Positions 20,372 through 28,677 are shown, numbered from the stretch's first letter. The stretch: 33,397 nucleotides of DNA from Pseudohongiella sp. (GCA_030696315.1 JAUYSM010000045.1:1-33397); one strand, 5' to 3'. The notes: generated by a model not told the origin, from the sequence alone. Numbers and translations: made by a program.

Positions 20372-20884
20372 ATGAAAACCTTGATACTGCTCAGGCATGC
20401 CAAATCGAGCTGGAACGATCAAGCTCAACGCGACATAGACAGGCCATTAAACGAGCGCGGCCGCGACGACGCTCCCATGATGGCAGACCGCCTCGCCGCC
20501 CGCGGAACATGCCCTCAGCGCGTGTTGTGCAGCCCCGCTCTGCGCACTGTCACCACCGCTGAAATTTTTGCCAGCCGTTTGCATATGCCGCGGGAACTCA
20601 TTCAACTGGAGCGACAGATTTACCTGTCTGGGCCTGCGCATTTGTTGCACCTTGTCAGGCAGCAGGAAAGCACGATTGATTGCGTTATGCTGGTTGGCCA
20701 TAATCCGGCTTTAACAGATTTTTTAAATGAGCTGTGCACTGATGCCCGCGTGGACAACATGCCGACCTGTTGCGTGGCTGAGTTGTCATTCGCGTCAAAC
20801 GATTGGGCCTCCATCGACTTTGGACAGGCTGAACTGAAAGTGCTTGATTACCCAAAACTGGACAAAGCCCCCAAAAAATCATAG
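20372..20884 (+). CDS. SixA-like histidine phosphatase
   Basis: 170-residue protein of the histidine phosphatase (phosphoglycerate mutase-like) superfamily. The catalytic LLRHAKSSW motif gives R8 and nucleophile H9; R58 in SPALRT and H110 in LVGHNP complete the phosphate pocket. The RHAK form and short length match SixA, which dephosphorylates phosphohistidine on HPt domains and, in E. coli, the nitrogen phosphotransferase protein NPr. The ATG at 20372 is chosen because the conserved first strand starts there; an ATG at 20336 would add 12 unrelated residues. The Shine-Dalgarno is weak. Its real substrate is unknown. The ChaN-like gene follows closely on the same strand. Confidence 0.88.
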   Translation: MKTLILLRHAKSSWNDQAQRDIDRPLNERGRDDAPMMADRLAARGTCPQRVLCSPALRTVTTAEIFASRLHMPRELIQLERQIYLSGPAHLLHLVRQQESTIDCVMLVGHNPALTDFLNELCTDARVDNMPTCCVAELSFASNDWASIDFGQAELKVLDYPKLDKAPKKS

Positions 20885-20897
20885 TGGATACAACACA

Positions 20898-21827
20898 TTG
20901 AAGCTGCCGATTGTCTGTACACTGCTGTTGACCCTAAGCGGCACATCCCTGGTGCTTCATGCCAGTGATGGCTCTGCGCCATGGCAGAGTGATCTGCATG
21001 CTGATCACGCGCTGGTCGGGCAAATCTGGGACACCCAGGCTCAAAGATTTGTCAGTCAGGATGCCTTGCTGGAAAAACTGGCCAACTCACACACGCTGTT
21101 GTTGGGCGAAAAACATGACAATCCTGATCATCACAGGCTGCGACTGAGTTTGCTGGAACGTTTGCTTGATACCGGGCAACCGGCGTTGCTGGCGATGGAA
21201 ATGCTTACAGAATCCCAACAGACTGCCATCAACGCATTGTCAGCGTCACAACCCTTACCCGGCAGTGAGACCTGGCAGTCGATGCTGACTTGGGATGATG
21301 GCTGGACCTGGGAATTTTATGAACCGGCCTTGCGTGCCGGATTAACAACCGGGTCCAGAATTGTGGCTGGCAACATCAGCAGCGACACCATGATGCAGGT
21401 GTACCGGGCAGACACGAGCGAGGCCATCGCAGCGCCTGCGCTTCTGAACACCACTCAATTGCAGCGCCTGACGGAGGAAATCGATGTCAGTCATTGCGGC
21501 ATGCTGCCTGCAGCGCAGATTCCACCGATGGTGCGGGTGCAACAGGCACGTGATCAGCACATGGCAAACGCGCTGACCACACCCGGCGACTTTTCCCGGC
21601 GTATACTGCTGGCTGGCAACTTTCATATCCGGCACGATTTAAGTGTGCCCAATTATCTGCCAGAAGAGTTTGACCGGCCACTTGCACTGGCCTTTCTCGA
21701 AGTGGATCCCGCCGCCCTGCAGGCCTCAGATTATCTCTCAGACGCGGCGGGTGATCGGGTCTACGATTTTATCTGGTTCACACCAGCGATTCGCGGCGAC
21801 GACTATTGCGCTGACCTCGAGCAGTAA
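20898..21827 (+). CDS. ChaN-like (DUF399) exported haem-binding-family protein
   Basis: About 309 residues. The family core is visible: LLGEKHDNPDHH at 68-79, AMEML, and AGNFHIRHDLSVP towards the end, as in ChaN/Tiki-like proteins (Cofac_haem_bdg). Campylobacter ChaN binds haem and is an iron-regulated lipoprotein. Here there is no lipobox; residues 1-22 form an ordinary signal peptide (KLPIVCTLLLTLSG, cut near LHA). No in-frame ATG exists upstream. I chose the TTG at 20898 because the signal peptide begins exactly there. Another TTG at 20844 would overlap the phosphatase gene by 41 bp and put 18 polar residues ahead of the signal. Start confidence is moderate; family confidence is good. Confidence 0.8.
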   Translation: MKLPIVCTLLLTLSGTSLVLHASDGSAPWQSDLHADHALVGQIWDTQAQRFVSQDALLEKLANSHTLLLGEKHDNPDHHRLRLSLLERLLDTGQPALLAMEMLTESQQTAINALSASQPLPGSETWQSMLTWDDGWTWEFYEPALRAGLTTGSRIVAGNISSDTMMQVYRADTSEAIAAPALLNTTQLQRLTEEIDVSHCGMLPAAQIPPMVRVQQARDQHMANALTTPGDFSRRILLAGNFHIRHDLSVPNYLPEEFDRPLALAFLEVDPAALQASDYLSDAAGDRVYDFIWFTPAIRGDDYCADLEQ

Positions 21828-21858
21828 ACCAGGCGCGGTCTTTCAAGGTTTGACCCGG

Positions 21859-22713
21859 TCAGTGTGTCATGGAATAAATCAGATAATTCAAGCCCATCTG
21901 GTAGGCAAGATTTGCAAAGCGGGTTGGATAACGCGGATGGTAGGTGTGTTCCCAGCCGTCGCCCATATCCGTATTCCAATTGATCAACACCATAATCCGG
22001 CCATCATCGTCCAGGATGGCGTGTAACGATGCCTCGCCCACATCACGCTCCGGCTGGGCATTTTCATTGCCCAAAGCCGGAATCATCTGCGGCCCATCAA
22101 TATCGTAATACACCCGGAAAATCTCATGGTCAGCCTGCAATCTGACGATTTCGCGCTCCGGAAATACTGCGGAGAATGAGCTTTCGAATGCCTGCCATTC
22201 GCGCGTTCCCCAAAAGTCATCAATCAGCAGAAAACCACCGCGCAGCAGATATTCCCGCAGATTGCCCAACTCTGATGGAGAAAAATAAGGCCCGCCGTTG
22301 CGCCCGACTTCCAGCATGTACAAAAACGGATACTCAAAAATCTCATCATTATCCAGACGCAATACAATCGGCTCAGGCATCACTCTGACATTGCTCAGGC
22401 GCGCCACCCCGCGCAGGAAATTCCGATCAGCATCCGGAAAATCAACAGACCAGGGGCCATAACCAAAACCGCCCTGGTAGTACGAATCATATTGTACGCG
22501 CGCAAAGGCGAATTCACCGGCAATGTCAGGTTCAATGGGGTCAATACTGGGGAAGCCCGATTGCGGGATGGCCGGCTGAGCAAGCAAGGGTTGCGCGCTA
22601 ACCGACATAGGCATCAAGACATGCACAAGAAGTATCAGCAGTAACACCCTGATCTGCGATGTCGGGATCAGTGTGTTTTCAAGCCAGGATTGTGTAGTGG
22701 GTGCGCTCAACAT
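21859..22713 (-). CDS. DUF4159 domain-containing exported protein
   Basis: 284 residues from the ATG at 22713; the open frame extends 41 codons further upstream but that part lacks family character and would run into the divergent gene. A hydrophobic segment (IRVLLLILLVHVLMP) followed by SVSAQ near residue 40 is a signal peptide or anchor. The rest is a DUF4159 domain: FAFARVQYDS, YPFLYMLEVGRNG, LRGGFLLIDDFWG and a final NLAYQMGLNYLIYSMTH. This domain has a glutamine-amidotransferase-like fold and is often found with MoxR/DUF58-type gene sets, none of which is here. It is convergent with the ChaN-like gene (31 bp) and divergent from the DUF6351-type gene (104 bp). Function unknown. Confidence 0.82.
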   Translation of the reverse strand: MLSAPTTQSWLENTLIPTSQIRVLLLILLVHVLMPMSVSAQPLLAQPAIPQSGFPSIDPIEPDIAGEFAFARVQYDSYYQGGFGYGPWSVDFPDADRNFLRGVARLSNVRVMPEPIVLRLDNDEIFEYPFLYMLEVGRNGGPYFSPSELGNLREYLLRGGFLLIDDFWGTREWQAFESSFSAVFPEREIVRLQADHEIFRVYYDIDGPQMIPALGNENAQPERDVGEASLHAILDDDGRIMVLINWNTDMGDGWEHTYHPRYPTRFANLAYQMGLNYLIYSMTH

Positions 22714-22817
22714 GGTGAACCAGTGTCTGATGTGCCGGCATTGCAGTTTGGTGTAAGCTGATCCGGATTTCAACCCAATCACAACTGAAGTCTTGCAGAA
22801 AAAACCGGGAGCCCGCC

Positions 22818-25028
22818 ATGACAATAAAAACAACACCCCTGATCCTGCTCAGCCTTGCCCTTGCAGCCTGTCAGGATACCGGTGATAACACGCCCGTGGA
22901 ACTCAGCCTGTCAGTCATATCCAGCGCCCCCCATCTGGTCACGGGCGGGGACGCTCTGATTGAAGTGCGTTACCGTCCAAACGACTTCCGCACACCTGAA
23001 CTCATGCTCAACGGCTCTGCTGCCGGTACAGATCTTTTCAACCGCTCACACAGCGTTGAACAGGATGGGGTCAGGATTGTAAATACGCTGGTCACCGGCC
23101 TGACCGAGGGCGAAAACACCCTGACCGCGTCACTGAATGGTTCACAAGCCAGCATTACACTGGTGAATTACCCCAAGACTGGCCCCGTGATCTCAGGTGC
23201 GCAGCAAACACCGTATGTTTGCCTGCAGGACCTCGCCCCAGACCGGGAAGGCAACCCCCGTCGCTTTGCAATTGGTAATGGCGAGTACCTGGATGTCAGC
23301 AGTCAATCTGAGGATTGTGCACTGCCCACGCGTTTTGACTACCTATATCGTGCGCAAGACAGTGAAGGTTTTGTCGCGCTGAATGACCCCAGGCAGTTGC
23401 CTGACAATGTCGCTCTAATAAGTACTGCCATGGGTCAGCAAGTGCCTTTTATTGTCAAACTGGAGACGGGCACCATCAACCGGGCGATCTATCAAATCGC
23501 TACGCTGTACGACCCAGAATCACAATCCGGTCGCTCATTCGGGTGGAACGGACGCTTGGTGTACAGTTACGGTGGTGGCTGCGAGGCGGGATATTTCCAG
23601 GGCACGTCCACCGGCGGCGTTTTGCGCGAGTCCACATTGGCGGCCGGTTATGCCGTCGCCTCATCCACCCTGAATGTGAATGCGCAGGGAGGATGTAATG
23701 ACGTGTTGTCCGCTGAAACCACCATGATGGTGAAAGAACATTTTACCGAACACTATGGTCCACCCGTGCATACCATTGGCACAGGGGGATCTGGCGGTGC
23801 CATGCAGCAACTGCTGATTGCGGGTGCTTACCCCGGCATTCTGGATGGTTTGCTGATCAGCATGACTTTCCCGGATGCAGTGACCTATTTCACCGACTCA
23901 CAGGAATGCAGCGGTCCCTGGCGCCGCTATGCAAACGACCCGGCCAACGGTCTGGATGAAGCCACCCGCACTCTTATCGGCGGCTGGCCGAACTGGTATC
24001 TGTGTGACCAGTCTCTGGGCTTACGTCCGGATCGCATTTCGCCTTTTGATTGTTCCGCAGAAATTCCGGCCATGCTGCATTACCATCCACAAACCAATCC
24101 CGGTGGCGCCCGATGCTCCATTTACGATGGTATGCGCAATGTCTTTGGTGAAAAGGTGTTCCCGGACATCAACAAAGATCGCGCGTTTGCAGTCAGCCCT
24201 CATGACAACGTGGGTGTTCAGTACGGCTTGATGGCGCTCAACCAAGGCTTGATAGATAAAGCGCTGTTTCTGGATATCAACGAGAAATTCGGAGGCTGGG
24301 ATATCGATTACCAGCCGACAACCGAACGTACACAAGGCGATAGTGACGCCATCCGTATCGCTTATGAAACCGGTCGTATTAGCAATGGCAGTGCGGGATT
24401 ATCCCGCGTGCCCATCATTGATGACCGCCCCTATCTTGATCACGAAGGTAACTTTCACGCCAGTGTGTACTCATTTGTGACGCGGGCAAGGCTGGAACGG
24501 GACAACGGCCATGCGGACAATTACGTGATCCGTCGTCATCAAAGTTCACTGTCACTGGCGGATGAAAATCTGATGCTGATGAATCGCTGGCTGGACTACA
24601 TCAAAGCGGATACCAGCAACCGACCACTGCTTGATCGTATTGCGGCCGCGCGGCCTGCTGAACTGGCGGATGATTGCTTCACACCTGAGGGCGAGCGCAT
24701 TGTTGAACCGGCAGTTTTTGATCTGACACGTATCCTCGACGGTACGCAGGCTGATGCAGATCAGGGGCGTTGCAATCAACTGTATCCTCCGCATGCTGGC
24801 TTACGTCTGGTGGCAGGTGCCCCACTCAGCAATGACATCATGAAATGTTCATTGAAACCCATCGACTATGATGATTACCGGGTTGAATTTACTGCGGACG
24901 AAAAACAACGCCTTGAGGCAATCTTCCCGCAAGGCGTTTGTGATTGGTCGCAACCAGGGCAGGCACAAGCCAGCAATGACACCTGGCTGTCTTTTGGTCC
25001 GTCACCCGTTAACTTATACCGCCCCTGA
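22818..25028 (+). CDS. DUF6351-type lipoprotein, probable alpha/beta-hydrolase fold
   Basis: 736 residues. The N-terminus is a lipoprotein signal with lipobox LAAC (C18); Gln at +2 predicts the outer membrane. An Ig-like beta domain (about 25-120) precedes the large catalytic-looking region. GTGGSGGAMQQ, with S325 in a Gly-x-Ser-x-Gly elbow, and the preceding YSYGGGCEAGYFQG fit an alpha/beta hydrolase. Many cysteines suggest disulfides outside the cytoplasm. I place it in the DUF6351 family from memory; its enzymes' substrates are not established to my knowledge. GGGAG lies seven bases before the ATG. Its last 15 bp overlap the convergent TRAP permease gene. A role in releasing a transportable acid from an ester is possible but unproven. 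Confidence 0.75.
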   Translation: MTIKTTPLILLSLALAACQDTGDNTPVELSLSVISSAPHLVTGGDALIEVRYRPNDFRTPELMLNGSAAGTDLFNRSHSVEQDGVRIVNTLVTGLTEGENTLTASLNGSQASITLVNYPKTGPVISGAQQTPYVCLQDLAPDREGNPRRFAIGNGEYLDVSSQSEDCALPTRFDYLYRAQDSEGFVALNDPRQLPDNVALISTAMGQQVPFIVKLETGTINRAIYQIATLYDPESQSGRSFGWNGRLVYSYGGGCEAGYFQGTSTGGVLRESTLAAGYAVASSTLNVNAQGGCNDVLSAETTMMVKEHFTEHYGPPVHTIGTGGSGGAMQQLLIAGAYPGILDGLLISMTFPDAVTYFTDSQECSGPWRRYANDPANGLDEATRTLIGGWPNWYLCDQSLGLRPDRISPFDCSAEIPAMLHYHPQTNPGGARCSIYDGMRNVFGEKVFPDINKDRAFAVSPHDNVGVQYGLMALNQGLIDKALFLDINEKFGGWDIDYQPTTERTQGDSDAIRIAYETGRISNGSAGLSRVPIIDDRPYLDHEGNFHASVYSFVTRARLERDNGHADNYVIRRHQSSLSLADENLMLMNRWLDYIKADTSNRPLLDRIAAARPAELADDCFTPEGERIVEPAVFDLTRILDGTQADADQGRCNQLYPPHAGLRLVAGAPLSNDIMKCSLKPIDYDDYRVEFTADEKQRLEAIFPQGVCDWSQPGQAQASNDTWLSFGPSPVNLYRP

Positions 25029-27014
25029 AACGTCCAATGAAGCGCGTGAGCGTCGACTGGCAAGGATGCCAATCACGCTCAGGCTCAGACCTGATACAAA
25101 CAAAGGAACATCGCCAATCGGTATGCCGATGGACTCCAGCCCGGGCAAGGCCACGAGGATGCCACCAAAAACAATCAGAACCCGTCCAACACCGGACCAC
25201 AATCCGGTTTTGTCCAGCAAACCCAGCACCGGCATGTAGCCTTGTAGACCGCCGGCAATCAGGGTAATTCCCAGCGCCACCACAATTGTTGTGAGCACAA
25301 TATCCGACACCGACCCCTGCATGATCAGTGCCGGCTCAAGCACAAAAAAGAAAGGAATAAAATAAATCACACTACCAAGCTGCATGGCTTTAAAGCCGGT
25401 TTTTAAGGCAGAAGCACCTGCGATACTGGCCGCTGCAAAGGCGCCCAGCGCGACCGGTGGCGTGATAAATGACAGCATACCCCAGTACAAAATGAACAGG
25501 TGCACACTCATGGGGTCGAGACCACCCTGCACAAGTGCGGGTGCCAGTACAATCGCCAGAAAAATATAGGCGGCGGTCACTGTCATACCAATACCCAGAA
25601 TAAAGCTGGTAAATGCCCCCATCAGCAGCAACATCAATATGGAATCACCCGCGATAAACAGCAGGTCGTTAACCAGCGTGCCCGACAATCCAGTGACAGA
25701 CAGAGCGCCCACAATCAAGCCGACGCCAGCCATAATAGCCAATAGCTCCACCAGCAACTTGCCGCAGGCCACCAGGAATGCACCGGTTTTATCGAGATCC
25801 CAGCGATTTTTAGGAGAGAGCTGATTCAACACCAGCAACATGCCGGTGGCATAAAATGGCGCCACCGCTTCACGCTGCATAAACACCAACAAAAAAATCA
25901 GCACGGCAAACGAGGCCATGTAGAACCAGCCTTCTTTCACCGTATCACTGAGTTTGGGCAACTCCTCACGCGGCGTGCCTTGTAAACCCTGGCGTGCAGC
26001 ATAGGCATCGATCTGCATAAACAAGCCAAAAAAGTACAGCAAAGCAGGAATAGTCGCCGCGATTGCAACCGTGGTGTAGGGCACATTCAGGAAGGTTGCC
26101 ATCACAAATGCAGTGGATCCCATGATGGGCGGCAACAGCACACCACCGGTAGACGCACAGGCCTCCACACCACCGGCATATTCACGCGAAAACCCATTTT
26201 TACGCATGGCCGGAATGGTCAGCGGGCCAGTGGACAGCACGTTGGTAATCACACTGCCGCTCATAGATCCCATCAAACCACTGGATACGATCGCTACTTT
26301 GGCAGAACCGCCGCGCACGTGACCAAACCCGGCAAAGGCCAGATTGATAAAAAAGCGTCCGCCACCAGTGTGCTGCAAGGCCACACCAAAAATCAGAAAT
26401 CCAATCACTAATTGCGCAAACGCACGAAAGGGCAAACCGAGAATACTTTCGATACTCATCACATGGTATGACGCGGTTTCGGCAGCAGATGAAGCCATAC
26501 CTGAGATTGGACCGGGCATCTTGTCCGCAAAAATCGGATAAATCGAAAACACCAGTACCAGCCAGAACAGTGTCGCCCCGCCGCAACGCCGCACAGCTTC
26601 CAAGGCAAGGGCCCACAACATATAACTCATGAACACTGCAGTGTCGGGCGCGGAAAACTCCCAGCCATAATCCAGCATGGTTTCCGAGTTTATAAAAAAG
26701 AATCCGCAGATACCAAACGTCGCCACACTCAGAATTATGTCGTACCAGTAGCGGGTAGCATTTTTAACGGGCGGATAAATCAGAAAACTGAACGGCAGCA
26801 GCAGTGCCAACAAGGCATAGTAATAGTGATTCTGGACGGTGATTACAAACTCCATCAGTGGCCGTTCGGAGAACAAGCGCAAGGAGTCCATCGCCAAAAA
26901 CACACTGAGAATTGCTGCAACCGCCACCAGCCAGCGCAGCAGCACCGGCATTTCTGTTGAAGATCTGAACGCGGTTAAACCGTTATTATTTTTATTATCG
27001 AGTATTGTGCTCAC
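25014..27014 (-). CDS. TRAP transporter fused permease subunit (DctQM fusion)
   Basis: 666-residue inner-membrane protein combining the small four-helix (DctQ-like) and large (DctM-like) permease parts, the form that accompanies TAXI-type binding proteins. Hydrophobic segments run almost continuously from residue 28 to 650. DctM motifs are strong: GSMSGSVITNVLSTGPLTIP, GGVEACASTGGVLLPPIMG, and later TPPVALGAFAAASIAG. The last 100 residues add further membrane spans, as in fused permeases with a C-terminal extension. TRAP systems import organic acids using the sodium gradient. The start is GTG, overlapping the binding-protein stop as GTGA. The stop lies inside the end of the oppositely oriented DUF6351-type gene. 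Confidence 0.95.
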   Translation of the reverse strand: MSTILDNKNNNGLTAFRSSTEMPVLLRWLVAVAAILSVFLAMDSLRLFSERPLMEFVITVQNHYYYALLALLLPFSFLIYPPVKNATRYWYDIILSVATFGICGFFFINSETMLDYGWEFSAPDTAVFMSYMLWALALEAVRRCGGATLFWLVLVFSIYPIFADKMPGPISGMASSAAETASYHVMSIESILGLPFRAFAQLVIGFLIFGVALQHTGGGRFFINLAFAGFGHVRGGSAKVAIVSSGLMGSMSGSVITNVLSTGPLTIPAMRKNGFSREYAGGVEACASTGGVLLPPIMGSTAFVMATFLNVPYTTVAIAATIPALLYFFGLFMQIDAYAARQGLQGTPREELPKLSDTVKEGWFYMASFAVLIFLLVFMQREAVAPFYATGMLLVLNQLSPKNRWDLDKTGAFLVACGKLLVELLAIMAGVGLIVGALSVTGLSGTLVNDLLFIAGDSILMLLLMGAFTSFILGIGMTVTAAYIFLAIVLAPALVQGGLDPMSVHLFILYWGMLSFITPPVALGAFAAASIAGASALKTGFKAMQLGSVIYFIPFFFVLEPALIMQGSVSDIVLTTIVVALGITLIAGGLQGYMPVLGLLDKTGLWSGVGRVLIVFGGILVALPGLESIGIPIGDVPLFVSGLSLSVIGILASRRSRASLDVSGAV

Positions 27015-28240
27015 GGCTCAGTTGTTTCCCATATAGGGGCAAATCCTGCAGCGCGCAGGCGTTCCGCACGCAGTTGATGCCAAGCCGTCAAAAATTCTTG
27101 CTGATCACGAATCCGCCGCCCCGTCACCTCGGTCCATGCACTGGCCAGTACGTCCTGGCGGCGTATCAGATCTGCGTTGTGAGCTTCGTATGCATCTGTC
27201 CACACCCCAATTTCTTTCCAGTAACGCACAGCCCCTTCATGGTAGGGCACAACCCAGTCAAACACCTGAAACTCCAGAGCCCAGCCTATGGCGCCTGGAT
27301 CCGCATCCTTGTAGGTGTCGTAATTTTCGTTCATTACCCGGGTCAGCCAATAAACAGTATCTTCATCCTGCTCAGCCTGTGTAATCAGAATGGGGTAAGG
27401 ATAGGTGCCGGCCTCTTGGGGATTTTCATCACTGATGCCCGGGCCACGGGTTGCGTTGTACTTTGTGAAGTACGGCGCAACGTTCAACAAACGCTCCCAG
27501 CAGGCGTCATCATCATGCGGGGCCGGCAACCAGGCGATGCCCCGTGGCGAAGCTTCAAGCCGACGTGTAGGTCCTGAGACGGTCGTGCCAAACGCCACAT
27601 CTACATCGCCGTTGATGATGCCTTCCCAGGCTGCGTCATAGCCCGGAAAGTCGACCCGCACCACGTCATTCCAGGTCAAACCGCCGCAGGCAAGGTAGGC
27701 TTCCATAGAAATATTCAGCGCCGGCGCGGCACGCACAAACGGCACACGGCGACCCCGTAATTCTGCAAAGGTAGACACTCCAATATCAGCGGCAACCGCA
27801 ACTGCCTGATTGCTCAGGCCACTGGAACTCATGACCATGCGAAGTGGCTGCGGTCCCCACTCCGGATCTGCAAACTGGTACACCCCTTCCTGTGCAAAGT
27901 ACGTCGCAACACCATTGGCTGAGAATTGCACTCGCCCGGTTTTAAGCGGTAACAAACGGGAAACATCGTTCTGCCCGGGAATAACCCTGAGTGTGACATT
28001 GTACTTTTCACGCAACATGGCCCCGATGGCAACCGATTGGTTGTAACCAGTTGTTCCCAGATTGTAGGCCGTCCACGCCATTTGAGCGGGCAATTGTGGC
28101 TGATCGCTCTGTGCGGATACGGGCCTGCTGCCAGTGATCACAACAGCACACAACAGACCGGCTGCCATCCCCATCAAACTATTTCTGACAAATGATTGGC
28201 GACCTGCGCCGTGTATGACACTCAAGTGCTTGAGTTGCAT
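27011..28240 (-). CDS. TAXI family TRAP transporter solute-binding protein
   Basis: 409-residue periplasmic binding protein that delivers a ligand to the TRAP permease downstream. Residues 1-44 form a signal peptide (MGMAAGLLCAVVITGSRPVSAQ). The TAXI fold starts with WTAYNLGTTGYNQSVAIG and includes RVIPGQNDVSRLLPLKTGRVQFS and GYDAAWEGIINGDVDVAFG. It is longer than the usual 320-residue TAXI protein by about 80 residues, mainly in the C-terminal third. The ATG at 28240 is chosen because GGGAG lies seven bases upstream and the signal peptide begins soon after; the open frame extends 40 codons further but without a plausible site. The ligand is unknown; glutamate and dicarboxylates are known for the family. 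Confidence 0.92.
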   Translation of the reverse strand: MQLKHLSVIHGAGRQSFVRNSLMGMAAGLLCAVVITGSRPVSAQSDQPQLPAQMAWTAYNLGTTGYNQSVAIGAMLREKYNVTLRVIPGQNDVSRLLPLKTGRVQFSANGVATYFAQEGVYQFADPEWGPQPLRMVMSSSGLSNQAVAVAADIGVSTFAELRGRRVPFVRAAPALNISMEAYLACGGLTWNDVVRVDFPGYDAAWEGIINGDVDVAFGTTVSGPTRRLEASPRGIAWLPAPHDDDACWERLLNVAPYFTKYNATRGPGISDENPQEAGTYPYPILITQAEQDEDTVYWLTRVMNENYDTYKDADPGAIGWALEFQVFDWVVPYHEGAVRYWKEIGVWTDAYEAHNADLIRRQDVLASAWTEVTGRRIRDQQEFLTAWHQLRAERLRAAGFAPIWETTEP

Positions 28241-28261
28241 TATTATTCTCCCGGAAGGGCA

Positions 28262-28279
28262 TTTGGCAAAGACGCCAAA
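28262..28279. promoter_or_regulatory. Inverted repeat between TAXI and MoaD-like genes, candidate operator
   Basis: TTTGGC and GCCAAA are perfect 6-bp arms around AAAGAC, giving an 18-bp dyad in the 131-bp divergent intergenic region. It lies 22 bp upstream of the TAXI start, where a repressor would block that operon. A second dyad, CTTCG-CCG-CGAAG, is at 28321-28333 on the MoaD-like side. No regulator gene adjoins them. Function is inferred from symmetry and position only. Confidence 0.4.
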
Positions 28280-28371
28280 GATTATCAGGGACAGTAACAC
28301 AGTGGAAGAAATATGCGATACTTCGCCGCGAAGACGTGGCAGCCTGTCACAAAAGGTCATTTCGGAGAATC

Positions 28372-28638
28372 ATGGCAAAACTGACAATCAACAGCCTTCT
28401 GCGTGATGCAGTATCTGTTAGCGGAAAAAACCTTCCGTCCGGCAAGTGGATGGAGGTCGAGGCCAATTCGGTGATTACACTGATCAAGGCGCTTGAGAAA
28501 TTGTACCCGGGCTGCGGCTCGGCTTTGACAACAGCATCTGTTGCCATTGACGGCGACATTTATAGCGAGGACGCATTGACAGAACCCTTGGACGAGCTCA
28601 GCGAAGTCGTTTTTATCCCATCGATCGAGGGCGGTTAA
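28372..28638 (+). CDS. MoaD/ThiS-like ubiquitin-fold sulfur carrier (orphan)
   Basis: 88-residue beta-grasp protein ending in Ile-Glu-Gly-Gly. The free C-terminal Gly-Gly is the feature that is adenylated and thiocarboxylated in MoaD and ThiS. The body fits the family: MAKLTINSLLRDAV, a central helix (VITLIKALEKLYPG), VAIDGDIY, and a last strand EVVFIPSIEGG. The ATG at 28372 has CGGAG five bases upstream; an ATG-initiated form from 28336 would add 12 residues. No moaE, moeB, thiG or other partner is in the window. It is divergent from the TAXI-TRAP operon and lies between two molybdenum hydroxylases, so a link to cofactor supply or to sulfur transfer in a catabolic path is possible. Its stop codon lies within a terminator stem. 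Confidence 0.82.
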   Translation: MAKLTINSLLRDAVSVSGKNLPSGKWMEVEANSVITLIKALEKLYPGCGSALTTASVAIDGDIYSEDALTEPLDELSEVVFIPSIEGG

Positions 28639-28658
28639 CCGCCCTCTCTCAATTTTTT
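28627..28658 (+). terminator. Rho-independent terminator of the MoaD-like gene
   Basis: GAGGGCGGTT and AACCGCCCTC form a perfect 20-bp palindrome (28627-28646), followed after six bases by TTTTTT (28653-28658). The palindrome includes the last codons (Glu-Gly-Gly) and the TAA stop of the MoaD-like gene. Because the arms meet with no spacer, the real hairpin would open two or more central pairs as a loop. It is followed by a second small hairpin, CGTCAGT-GATT-ACTGACG (28669-28686), over the stop codon of the convergent lipoprotein gene. Confidence 0.75.
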
Positions 28659-28677
28659 ACCTGATATCCGTCAGTGA

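Noticed and set aside
27005-27577. Plus-strand open frame opposite the TAXI gene
   Set aside because: No ribosome binding site or family signal; the opposite strand has a clear signal peptide and TAXI motifs.
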